Made by a program: the position numbers and the translations under genes. The notes below the pieces were generated by a model. It was not told the origin of the DNA. It did not search any database and was given only the letters and a program-made list of their open reading frames with translations. Of a DNA stretch of 64,000 nt, positions 42,351-53,010 are shown piece after piece; the stretch's first letter is position 1; every line of letters starts with the position of its first letter. Source of the stretch: Ophiodon elongatus (lineage: Eukaryota; Chordata; Actinopteri; Perciformes; Hexagrammidae); the NCBI GenBank assembly GCA_016806645.1, contig JACSYO010001494.1:1138001-1202000 (forward strand), given 5' to 3'.

Positions 42351-44630
42351 AGCATGTGGCGGTTAAACCAGCCCGTCTTACAAAGAGACCCAGTGATTTC
42401 TTAATGAGAGTTGAGCGGAGGCAGAAACTGTTGTGACCTTTACAAGTGAGGAAGTGGGAGGAGGAGAAAGACGAGGGACCAATTAATGCGTGAGTTTTCA
42501 TGTCATGAAATGAGTCCCTCTGGGTTAAAAAAGTGCCGAAAGAAGTTTCAGAGTTGTTGACCGTAGTGCGTCTGAGTGAGATATTTTCATAACCTTAGCC
42601 AGTCATATCTAAACATGTAGTTTTTTGGAATATGACCGAGTACACGATTTAGATGGAAACAGATATTACACTATACAGAGCATTTTAATAAAATCTTGTT
42701 TTGGCCGACCTAAACCTCTCTTCTTGCCGTAGTGATGTAGAAGTGTACCACAGGGTGTGTCCGTGCACCGTGACATCACGGCTGGGTGTGGTTACAGGTG
42801 CAACACAGCAGACTTGAAACTTCCAACCAGAGACGGCAGTGTAACGCTGCTTTTCAGTTAGGCGTTAAGTTACTCTTTAAGCCCTTAAAGAGTGTCTTTG
42901 TACCCTTTACATGACAATACATATGCAGCTACCGAAAATAAAAAATTCATAGGTCTTGAAAATGTATGTTATTCTGATTACAGATTGCAGAGTTCCCCTA
43001 GCATTGTGGTGAGACAACACGTTTCAGCACCCTCTCTGTGTCTCCGGGACGTCCTGATTTACAAATGAATAACTGACCCACACTCAGCACTGTCCCTGAA
43101 TGCATCCTGCGTGGCCCCAGACGGAGCACTGAAGTCGGTGCTGCTGCTCTGCTAACGTGCTGCTCACATGCTACGCCTCAATGTGTAGATGCTGTGTTAG
43201 CCTTTATTTGTTTCCTAATTTAAGTAAACTTGACAAGTTACAATTTATAACTCAGCGAGAGGTGCAGGCTTTGCCAGTGGAGTATAGTGAGATAACAAAG
43301 TCTGTATCACTAAATTGTTAATTGTTTGCAGCGGGTTTTGGCTTCATTATTTGCTTCATTTTAGTTGTAGCAGTCTACCTGTTTTTTATTAATTCTGTAA
43401 ATGTAAGTTTTTACATTTTGATGCTTGTTGATGGAACACTGTAGTAAAGTGATGACTATCTATAAAGCCTTGGATTTAGTTTATAAATCCTGTTTACCCA
43501 AGTGAGTCTAGTCTAGTTTGACTGTACTGCTTTGTATTGTTTGGTGTGAGCTGATTACACATACACGACCAACCCCATTGCCGACACAAACACACTGTAG
43601 TCTGAGCATTGTTTTTAAGACAGCGATGTATTTAGTCTTTCAAATAAAACCCGTAGGAACTAGGGTGGTTCTGTGATGGCTGCAGACAGTTTGTTGGATC
43701 TGAGTTTATGAAACTACTGCTGCCGAAAACAAACTCAAGTCTGCGGGGGGGAAAGTAAACTCGGAACCTAAAAATCCCCCCAAAAATATTTTTCCAATTT
43801 TTCTCAGTTCTGCAGGAAATAAATGGACTTCTGGGGACTTGTTCATCATGCTACTGGTACTGTAAAACAAGCCACAGGTTACTATTTTTATGATTTGTCT
43901 CACAATAAAGTACTTTTGTTCAGAATTAATGAGCAAATTACTGGTTTGATTAAGTATCAAAGAGCTACTTTGTGCTCTTTGCTGCAGAACAAAGAGGAGG
44001 AAATCTGCATCATGTCATAGATTATGTTCATTAATAAAAAAAATTTCGAATGAAAATGTTGAGAATCACTTTAATGCAAGTGGTGAAAATTGAGTGCTTG
44101 GTTGGAACAAATCAATAAGCCACATATAAAGCTATTACAGAGCCCAGTGATAGGCTTTTACAGTAATGCAGGATAATTAACACATTTCAAGGTTTTCCTG
44201 AGGCAGCATCGCAAGCTTGAAATTAGTTGGTTTTCTTTGCATGTTGTACACAAGTGTATCACTGTGTTCTATTTATGTACACCCTATTGATTTGCACCCA
44301 CCGAGCAATTAATCAATTTTCACCCCATGCACTGAAGCAGATTCTAACGTTCTAGTTCTATTTTTTCCACACTGTTCTCAGGTCAATAGTCAATTTTATT
44401 ACCTAACTGTAACATGTGATGCACTATAAGTTGCTTACGCTGCTCCTTTGCCCATAAATATCACATCACCGCAGTCGTAGGCAATCGTAGATTTTGCCAA
44501 AGTCAGGTATAAATTTAATATTATTCTGCTGTTGCGCTTATTTTGAGTCACTATGAATAACAGAGTCACATAACGCCCACTGCATGCAATGAAAATGCGT
44601 CTTAACAGCTCAAGCTTTATAATTAAGAGT
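42351..44630. other. Noncoding; part may be conserved
   Basis: Mostly plain AT-rich DNA. The stretch 44050-44330 is repeat-free with GCAGGATAATTAACACATTT and GCAATTAATCAATTTT and could be a conserved noncoding element. Frames of 84 and 65 codons near 43706-44020 have no motif. Confidence 0.4.
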
Positions 44631-44635
44631 CTACA

Positions 44636-44978
44636 TGTCACGGAGGTCCCAAAAAGGGAACAGGGGAATGGACCCAAATGCCGGGAAGAGATGATGGAGC
44701 CGAGGAACGGTGCAAAAGTATTTTAATTGGCAGCAAAAAGTCCAAGACAGCGGGGATATCAACGAAGAAACAGACGAACCGACAAGGAGCTAGGAGACAA
44801 ACAAGGTTTAAATACACAGGGGAGATGCAGGTGATCAGACACAGGAGGATTCAATTAGAAGCGTGGCAGACAATCACAAGGATACGAAGTGAAGTGAAAC
44901 GAGGAAACACGAGACAGGGAAATTCAAAATAAAACAGTAAACAAAACTAACAAAACCCGACAACGTGACAACGTGACA
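44636..44978 (-). mobile_element. Solo LTR, gypsy family D, CTACA duplication
   Basis: Plus-strand ends TGTCACGGAGG and CAACGTGACA (343 bp). CTACA flanks both sides (44631-44635 and 44979-44983). On the minus strand it has CCTGTGTATTTAAACC as a TATA region, AATTAAAATAC as a weak polyadenylation signal and GGCATTTGGGTCCATTCC near the end. GTGATCAGACACAGGAGGATTC and GACAATCACAAGGA blocks are shared with 37476-37784. Confidence 0.92.
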
Positions 44979-44983
44979 CTACA

Positions 44984-45379
44984 GACATGCTAGTGTGTCT
45001 GTACGTAGGAACCAGCCCGGTGTCTCATAAATACTCAAAATGGTCCCAACCTTGTTAACCACGCATTTCGTGTTGGCGGGTGCAAAATTTGTTGAATGTC
45101 GGCAGAGCAGCCCAAATCAACACATTGTTCCCTCATTGTTTCCAGGAATTCACCATGAAGTTTGACCATGAATTGTTAAACGCACCTCAAATTGCCCCTG
45201 TAGGTCCAAAGTAACGCTATATTAATGCCGTTTTGCCTTTTATAAACAACACCAGACCTGACAGTGCTGCTCCCTGAGTTCAGTTAAGGACAAGGGATTT
45301 CATTTTTCCACTGAAAGAAAAGCAGATTAAATTTGTATAAAAAGCATTGTACTAGCTTGTTTAAAAGTGAGGCCACAAG
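44984..45379. other. Noncoding, no gene seen
   Basis: No recognised repeat or coding signal between the two family D LTRs. Confidence 0.5.
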
Positions 45380-45603
45380 TGCACCTCCCCCGTGTATTTA
45401 AGTCCCGTTTGTCTTGTGCCTCCTGATCCGTTCGTTTGTTTTTTCTTGGACTGTTTGCATCTTAGTGTTTCCCGTGTTTTTCTCGATCCTGGTTCCTGTG
45501 TCTGGTTCGCCTAGTTGTTTCATTAAATTCCTTGTTTTGAACTCAACTACACGTGTCCTCATGAGTCTGCATTTGGGTCCTGCCTTTTTCGTTCCGCCGA
45601 ACA
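45380..45603 (+). repeat. 5'-truncated LTR of gypsy family D, plus strand
   Basis: Starts near TGCACCTCCCCCGTGTATTT (the TATA part of the LTR) and runs through TTAAATTCC and GAGTCTGCATTTGGGTCC to CGCCGAACA. It lacks roughly the first 150 bases seen in the other copies and has no flanking duplication I can find. It lies in opposite orientation 400 bp from the 44636-44978 copy. Confidence 0.7.
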
Positions 45604-46049
45604 TGCCAACAAGGTTGAGAAAATAATCATATTAGATGAGCCTGTTTCTGTTTCTCATTCCACAGAATAGAATGGAAAGTTTAAGCGTGCCATGTCCAAG
45701 TATGGTTTTCTCTTTCGAAGCTATCATGTTTAGCAATTATGTCGTTAAAGTTGTTAGCTAACTTCACAAATGTGATGCTTAATTATGTATGAATCACTCT
45801 GGCTTTAATTGTTATGAGCCTCAAGATTTATTTGACTGGACAATTATATTGATCTACTCTGAGACTGGAGGCAAGTTACTGATTGGTGGAAAGTTAAATT
45901 GTCACTGCAGGAAGCACTTAACTGAGTCAATATTGATAAGTTTTCATTCCAGGTCCCTGCAGCTAAATGTTGCAACATAATTGCTGCTACAACCAGCTCT
46001 TTATCAAAACCTCCGTCAAGGAAGTAATGATGTGTTTTTCGGGGCGGTT
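45604..46049. other. Noncoding, no gene seen
   Basis: AT-rich, no recognised feature. Confidence 0.5.
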
Positions 46050-46170
46050 TATTGGTCTGTTTGTTTGTCAATTTGTCAGCAGGATTATGAAAAATTACTG
46101 ACCTGATTTTCTTGAAACTTGGTGGAAGGCTGTATCATGGGCCAAGGAAGATCTGCTGCAGGTTTGGTGA
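46050..46170 (+). repeat. Interspersed repeat fragment
   Basis: TCTGTTTGTTTGTCAATTTGTCAGCAGGATTATG, then CTTGAAACTTGGTGGAAGGC and TCATGGGCCAAGGAAGA are diagnostic blocks of a repeat very common in fish (GTCAGCAGGATTACGCAAAA type). Confidence 0.7.
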
Positions 46171-47028
46171 ACTACATTGTGCATCCTTCAGATGAGGATC
46201 TCGTTACTCAAACTTGGATTCCCATCATTCACTGCATACTTAAAAAATCAGGCTGTATAAAGGAGTGTGGAGACTCCTCGGACAATGATGGAGTTCCTTT
46301 GTTGTAATAAGCGTATTTCAAAAGAAATGTTTAGTGTTCTATGGATTACTCTCAATATTATCCACACACCATCATCATCATGGAAAAATATTTGATTCTT
46401 GCAATGATAATCACTTTTCAGCATCTGCAAGTTTGAGATAGCCTTTTGAAATCTGCTCTGGAATGTACAGTATATATTGATGACTTTCTGTAAATTTGGT
46501 AGAAATAATAAGCTGCGGTGTCCAACAGGGCTCACTTCTTAGCCCACTACTCTTCGTTTGTTTTCATATTCCTTAGCAAAAAAAAACTAATGTTCTGTTA
46601 GCTTTGTATACATGTCCTGTACCTAAAAGGTAAGTGATTCAAGCTGCTCATATATGTCACATATATTGTATTATACACATTAAAGACAGTAGAGTCCTTT
46701 TCCTTACCGCCTCCCAACTCCATCAGCTGAATTCAGACCAGACGTGATAGAATTTAAGTCAATCGTAAACCTTTGGGCACACGTTTTGACCTCTGCTTTA
46801 CCCAACAAGTGATGTAAGTCATTTTGTCCACTTTCCTCCAACTGAAAAATATCACAAGAATCAGAAGCTGATCTTTAGAAAGTGATTTATTGCGTCATAT
46901 TTCCTCACAACCTCTGTTCCACATGAGATTAAGAATGTCAAATGAAATATTCCAAACATTTTTCAATATCAAAGGTCGTGGTGATTAAAAGTTAGGCATT
47001 TTTAGTATCCTTACAAGGGGAAACATAT

Positions 47029-47030
<2 letters not shown>
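46171..47030. other. Noncoding, no gene seen
   Basis: The only notable point is GGGTGTCC-type LINE-like text near 46515 (GGTGTCCAACAGGGCTCACT), which resembles the RT motif GVPQGSLLSP of LINEs but is too short to call. Confidence 0.4.

Positions 47031-47088
<58 letters not shown>
47031..47088. repeat. (GT)n microsatellite
   Basis: About 29 GT units. Confidence 0.97.
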
Positions 47089-47091
<3 letters not shown>

Positions 47092-48059
47092 CCTTGGGGA
47101 GCAGGGGAGCAGAGGGCAGTTGCAGCTGTTTCTAATAGGTTTCTCCAGTTTGTCTCTGGAGAACAGGAACACACACACACAGACACACACATGGTCATTA
47201 TTGCTCTTCTACCATTCTCCAGGTATTTTGTAACCTTTGCTCCACCTCACAACAAGGAAAATGGCAGAGCGAAACACAGAAGACAGAAAATGAGACAGAT
47301 GGAGGGAGAGAGAGAGAGGGAGACGAGGGAAGGACAGAAACAGATCTCTGGAGAGGGAGGCTTGACTCTGTGGGCTTCCAGCTAAAACGCTCCATCGGGG
47401 TTGGGGGGGTTGGCAGCTGCTGGGAAACCCATTTTTATAAACAATTTTTGATGGAATAGCTGTGATGGACAGATGGATCAGGGGGGGGGGATGCAGGGAC
47501 ACGGTAATGGATATCGCACTTTTGGACGAGATCAAAACGATGAAACTCTCAGATCCTCAAAAGAAAAGTTAGTGGGAATCAGTGTCACAGCGGGCTGTTC
47601 ACATTATGATGGACCAAATGCACTGACGGGTAATTACGCATGCATGCATGCATGCATATAGTGCCTATAGTACTCATCTGCTGCACGGTGTTTGGAAACC
47701 ACTGCCCTGACCATGAATACGTAAAAAGCTGTATTGAAATGTGATGGGTTTGGATATGGAAATAGACTTTGACCTCATTGGTGTGAAATGAGGAGAGTCA
47801 GGTAGGTTTGCTCTGCTGCATCTCATTAGTTTCACTGACATTGTAAGTTATAGTGTATTACATAGTGCACTGGAACCGGCAGCAAATGGTTTGGAATTAT
47901 CATAGTGTTAAAAGGGTTCGCAGAGTCATCATTGCAAACAAGAGTTTCCCTGGTGTCTCTCCACGACAAGCCCGGGGACAACCCGGCTTTTAATCTATTA
48001 ATGATTTGTTTTGAATTTGCTAAAAATTCCGATAGCTTTCTAACCACCCGGGAGCAGTA
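47089..48059. other. Noncoding; small GCAT repeat
   Basis: A (GCAT)n run at 47638-47657, a G8 run near 47481-47489 and a GA-rich patch near 47300-47330. No gene. Confidence 0.5.
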
Positions 48060-48320
48060 ATACAACGCCAAGCCAGCTGATTATCCAATTCATTTATTAA
48101 ACACATGGGAAATTAGGTCATTCGAAAATAAAATACAAATTAATCAGCTCTGTTTTTTTCTCCTGGAGTATGCTAAAGTCCATTTCCTGGTTCATTTCAA
48201 TGTGCTAAAGAGAAATAATGCTGAAACAGATCACTGCTATATGGTAAATTCAAAGCAGATTTGCTAAATCAAAGGAGAAGGCAGAATCTGTTCAACTCCA
48301 ACCAAATCAATAATTGTGTT
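48060..48320. promoter_or_regulatory. Possible conserved noncoding element
   Basis: Repeat-free, CpG-poor stretch with AAATACAAATTAATCAGCTC, TGGGAAATTAGGTCATTCG and GCAGATTTGCTAAATC. The composition resembles vertebrate enhancers, unproven. Confidence 0.2.
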
Positions 48321-48734
48321 TTTTTTTTTTTATTTCTCTCACAAAGGTAAATTACATATTCTTACATCGCAATCTATCACCAACCAACACATTCCAGCAG
48401 TTATGTGATGAGGTGCATTTACCACGCTCCCTGATTCATGCAGGGATTTTCTTTTTCCAATTGTTTGGTTTTTATTTAATTCATTCACTAATGTCTGTCA
48501 CTTCCTTATTTTGTATACTCTTTTTAAGTGCTAAATATTGTGCTACAGAGATTTATTTTTATCGCCCCACGACCCTAAATAGGATAAGCGGTTTGGATAA
48601 TGGAATGGAATGTATAGATGTCACTTGATTTATTCCCTCAGTAAACATTGTAAACAAGAGCTTATGGTCTCAATCTCTAGTTTCAAGTCTTCTTCAATAC
48701 AGCATGATGTTCATTTAGTAAATTATGGTCACAT

Positions 48735-49075
48735 TTAGAGTCAAATAGACAATAAAGCAGGGTATGCTTTAGGGCGCGGCTACCGTGTGATTGACAGGTG
48801 GATACCGCAGCGTTGTCTGGTCTGGGAATTGTCCGTGATTTTGTCTGTAACGAACTGTAACCCTTTCACAGTGTTTCAGTTCATGATTGCCTAAAAATGT
48901 CTTATTCAGCATTCGGTTGTACTTCGGTTGCCACTTCGGTTGCCACTTCGGTTGCCACTTCTGGTTGCGAAAAGCAAAGATGGCGACGACCAAAATGCCG
49001 AACTTGAGGCTTCAAAAGCGTAGTCCACAAACCAATGGGTGATGTCACACTGACTTTGTCCACTTTGTCCACAGC
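48735..49075 (-). repeat. Interspersed repeat, family C copy 2
   Basis: The minus strand reads CATCACCCATTGGTTTGTGG, AAGCCTCAAGTTCGGCATTT and TGGTCGTCGCCATCTTTGC, matching family C at 31575 and 60430. It contains a private 12-bp minisatellite at 48921-48968. Confidence 0.75.
48921..48968. repeat. 12-bp minisatellite inside family C copy 2
   Basis: ACTTCGGTTGCC occurs three times in a row plus a degenerate fourth unit. The other family C copies have only a single equivalent unit, so the expansion happened in this copy. Confidence 0.85.
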
Positions 49076-50449
49076 TCATAACAGAGCAGATGAGTCACCT
49101 GCACAGCACCGGTGATGAAGGAGAGATGCAACACCATCATCTCTCAGGTAGAAGAGCATTTTTTTATCTCCCTTTTTGTGAGACTCTGATTCTGATGTCA
49201 AACCACAGACATTTTGGGAATCGGGAGAAAGTTGAGGTCTGAGTAGGGTGCTTCAGTGCCTATACACTCTGGGCCTCAGGGTGGCTGTTATCATTCATCC
49301 ACAAGCGCCTCTTCGACAAGACTTTAGCTGACACTCACGCTGTCTGCTGAAAATCATCACAAGGAGAAATTCCACCTTAGAAAGGATCAAAACTTGGGCC
49401 TTCAACACTGACTGAATGCACTGGGCCGGCTCTCCACTGAAAAACTGCTGATTTCAGCAACTGCTAGGCTGCCAAAAAGTGAGATTCCTGAAAGGTTTTC
49501 CCACAGGAAGTACGGTTGTCTATTTCCTCTTCATCTAACCTTCAGCATTGGTGAGTTAAAGTGTCATCTGTTAAGTGCATCGTCCATGCTTTATTAGGTT
49601 TCTGCCCGGGACTGATCCCTTCATGAGCTTGTTTTTTAACGCTGAATTAATCTGGGGGCTTATTCAAAGCGTGTTTTTGGTGTTGTATGCAGTGGTGCTG
49701 AACTGTTTTGTTCCCCCGCGGACCTACTGGTTCATTTGTTTTGCGCTCAGTTGTGACGATCACATGGAACACTGCTCACAGGCGAAACTACTGGGGAACT
49801 TTTTTTTCTCCGTCTTTTTCCCCCCGTCCCGTGCTCTCTTCCGCCTTTCTATTTTTGTGTGAGATGCCGGCCGTTGTTTGTTGCCATGTAATCTTACTAT
49901 GTAACCGAAAGAAAACCACATAACCTTTGTGCACTAGTACAGCTCCTGCATGCGGAGAGAGCGACGACAACATCCTGCCAAACGTCCTATGAAATTAAAA
50001 GTCATCCGTCTCGTCAAGTTGTTCTACACATGCACTGTTTTTGTTTGTTCTCCGCCAACACTCTGAGATATTTACTGCATCGTCATACCGCGTCTGGATT
50101 TCCCAGTAGTAGCTCAAAATCTCACAAGTGCAGTGTGTTTACATAAGCCGCAGAGTGTGGAAACCCAAGCAATAACGTAATGATCCACAAAGTGGGGAAC
50201 TTATTTGGAATAAGAGAGATGTTATGGTGCTATATTAGAGTCAAGAACTTTATTAAATGTATTTTTACAAGTTATGCTCATCTGAAGTGAATATTTACAT
50301 CGCTTACACGCACAGTGGGTCGTGGTTGACAGGGTGGGTCCACTATTGATGTCACTTCATGTGCCTTTGAGAAAGCACAGCCGACCCACAGCAATGCCGT
50401 ACTGCGTTTAATATAATGTACAAGTACTGCAAAAAAAATAAATGACAAA
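49076..50449. other. Noncoding, no gene seen
   Basis: Frames at 49575-49862 and 49708-49923 are aromatic-rich because of T runs and have no domain. Confidence 0.45.
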
Positions 50450-51400
50450 ATATGTGCAAGCTAGTGTGAAAAATGTTGTCACCACTAAAACCACCAGAGG
50501 GCACTGTACTCCAGAGAAAGCTAGCAAGATGTAAAGAGCGAAACAGGAAGTGAAATCCTTCGTTTCAAGTGACTAACCTGTGGAGCGTTAGTTGTTTTCC
50601 GTGTGGGTAAATATGTTCTAAATGTTGTTTCTATACAAAACGATTGAAAGATGTACAGTAATATGAGTCTCTCGAAGTCAGGAAATGTATAGTTTGACGC
50701 TAAATGTGCCGATGGTGATTTTATTGGTCCGATGTTTACAGATTTCATCTACATGTGCTGAGCGTTCACGAGAGGAGTGCAAAGCTAATAACCTTCAGCA
50801 TCTTAAGACCACCGTACAGGTATACATTCTGTTATCATTCATGTTCGAGAACATTTAATGTGTGTGTATTGTACCGAAAATAATGTTTATTTTCGTTGTG
50901 TAGTGCTGTATGGGATGGGTGTCTGTAGCCGCTACATGTGCACTTGAGCTAGCACCAAGATCAAACGTAGTGGGTATATTGAGATATACTGCATCATTTC
51001 TCTTTCTCAATGGACCAAATGTTTCATGTTGTTAATTTCAGAGTTAACTGTGTGGTATTGTTTGTTTTTTATTTTTTGTTTTAACAGAAGAGCTACCACT
51101 ACAGTTATTTATATGTATTGGATTTATGCACTTGAGTTATGCACTGATCGTTTGTGCTGAACTGCACAGTTTCAAGGCACTTTAAGTTAGTTTAGGACTT
51201 AAGTCATTTTATCCGATTGGTGAATGCACTTCATCGGTTAGTGACCAATATCAATCAACCAAGTTAAATCTAACACAAATTGAACATTCTAAATTAATTT
51301 AATACTTCTCTATTCTTTTAAGAGTAGTCGAGAAATAAAGATCCCTGAACACAGTTGTGTGTCTGGTGTCCTATCAAATTTCACCTCCCTACATATGTCG
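50450..51400 (+). repeat. Transcript-like or LTR-like unit ending in AATAAA
   Basis: Begins with CCACCAGAGGGCACTGTACT and CAGGAAGTGAAATCC, typical of retrotransposed or promoter-bearing fish repeats. CGTACAGGTATAC near 50815 looks like a splice donor, TTTTAACAGAAG near 51088 like an acceptor, and GAGAAATAAAGATCCC near 51330 is a polyadenylation signal followed by a GT-rich region. No coding frame of note. It may be an LTR or a noncoding RNA gene; neither ends nor target duplication could be fixed. Confidence 0.3.
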
Positions 51401-51564
51401 TTAGTCGCTGCCTTCTAAAACCCATATGAGCATTTTCTGAGGACAACATCGTTTGTCAGTGGTTTCCAAATGACTGTCGCAAAAAGGATTCACATGACAC
51501 TTTGCTGACATCCTGAAACAACGAGGCAGACAGGAGCGGTGATGGAATTACATGCAAGAAGTGT
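51401..51564. other. Noncoding, no gene seen
   Basis: Short stretch without recognised features. Confidence 0.5.
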
Positions 51565-51830
51565 CACACCAATGTCACTGGTTGGAAGTAAGTACTTTTA
51601 CTGAAGTACCGTAAATACAATTTTGAGGTACTACTTTATGATACTTCTACTTCACTACGATTCAGAAGGAAATATTTGCACTTTTTATTTATATATTTGA
51701 CGGGTGTTGTTACTTGTTAGTTTTCAGATTAAGATTTCCCACTAGAACCATACAATTATTTCATAAAATACATCACTATATTAATCTAATAATGTCATAT
51801 ATAATAATATATCAGTCACCACTAACTCAT
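51565..51830 (+). repeat. Interspersed hAT-like non-autonomous repeat
   Basis: GGTTGGAAGTAAGTACTTTTACTGAAGTACCG, AATTTTGAGGTACTACTTTA, ATACTTCTACTTCACTACGA and TTCAGAAGGAAATATTTGCAC are the successive blocks of a very common fish repeat (AAGTACTTTTACT...GAGGTAC). The superfamily assignment is from memory and uncertain. Confidence 0.7.
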
Positions 51831-52204
51831 TTATATAAATGCTAACGTTTACTGACGAGAAGCTACCCTTATGAAAGACACCCCCCATGCACACACCCAC
51901 ATTTTTCTCTGTTGAGTGAAAACATCTGTCATTTTAGTGCCAATTTTTCCCACTTCCCATATAGATTGATTTTATTCGGCTGTAAATTTGACGGCAGCCT
52001 ATATAACGCTCAGGAGAACTGTGAAATAAAACTGCTCTTGCCAAACGCAGTCAAAATGATTTTTAAAAACTAATTAAACACTTCTAAGTCTTTTGTGTGT
52101 GTTAGTTCAGAGTTTTCAGGCATTAATGATTTTCCATAATTACATCCAGTCTTTACTGGAAAACATAAATTATTATGCCTCCTTTTAATATTTTCTTTAC
52201 CCAA

Positions 52205-52640
52205 GCTTACCCAAGGATTCAACATTTTCAGACAAATGCGTATTCACTTTCTCGCCAAGAGTTAGATGAGAAGATTGATGTCACTCATCAAATACAAAGA
52301 GACAGCAGGCAATTAGATTAGCTTAGCTTAGCATGGAGACTGGAAGCCAGGGGAAAGAGTTAGCTAGTTACATGCAGGAGCTATTACTAAGCTAGGCGCA
52401 GGGACTTCCTTCCAATGTCTGTCGCAAGTACGTAACTCCTCATAAAACCACAACTTGTCGTTATTACATTTATGCACAGATTAGACAAACAAAAACCGGT
52501 GTGTTGATTAGTGAGTTTTAGTGGTGCTTATCTTTGGAATGAGACAAGCTAGCTGTTTCCCAAACCATGTTAAGCTAATCGCCCGCTGGCTCCAGCTTTA
52601 TATTTAGCGTAGCGGTATCAATCAGGCAAGTAAGGGAATT
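52205..52640. repeat. Foldback-type fish repeat, best copy
   Basis: The left arm has CGTATTCACTTTCTCGCCAA, GAGTTAGATGAGAAGATTGA and TTAGCTTAGCTTAGCATGGA; the right arm has in reverse ACAAGCTAGCTGTTTCCC, GTTAAGCTAATCGCCCGCTG and AGCGTAGCGGTATCAATCAG. The middle has CATAAAACCACAACTTGTCG. The arms form a long imperfect inverted repeat as at 38010-38410. Confidence 0.75.
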
Positions 52641-53010
52641 TTCGTAAAATAATTCAACTTTATTTGAATAGTGCCTTTAATATATGAAATGCAGCACAAA
52701 GTGTTTTACAGTATGGAATTTAAAAAAAACACACAACAGAAATAAAATGCAAAGAATAAATAAGTTCATAAGTATAGAATGAAAGATCAAATAAAAAGGC
52801 AGAGAAATAAAAGTAGAAAAAGATTAACACGTCGGCTAGTACTTTATGTACCTGTCTGAATAAGTAGTTCTTTAGGTGTTTTTAGCAGATAAAAGCAGTT
52901 TTTCCACTCATTTTGCGGGCTACTTTCGGAACCATTTAAATACCAGCATCAGAGGACCTGAGGGCTCTTGCTAAAAAGGCCCTCTTTTTCTGTTCTTTGC
53001 TAAAAGTCTT
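52641..53010 (-). repeat. Interspersed repeat, A-rich flank
   Basis: TCAACTTTATTTGAATAGTGCC, GAAATGCAGCACAAAGTG and TTTTACAG at the left are the reversed tail of a common fish LINE/SINE 3' end, followed by an A-rich stretch (52720-52830). Confidence 0.5.

Noticed and set aside
46510..46560. Possible LINE reverse transcriptase motif
   Set aside because: Only about a dozen residues match and no flanking domain is present.
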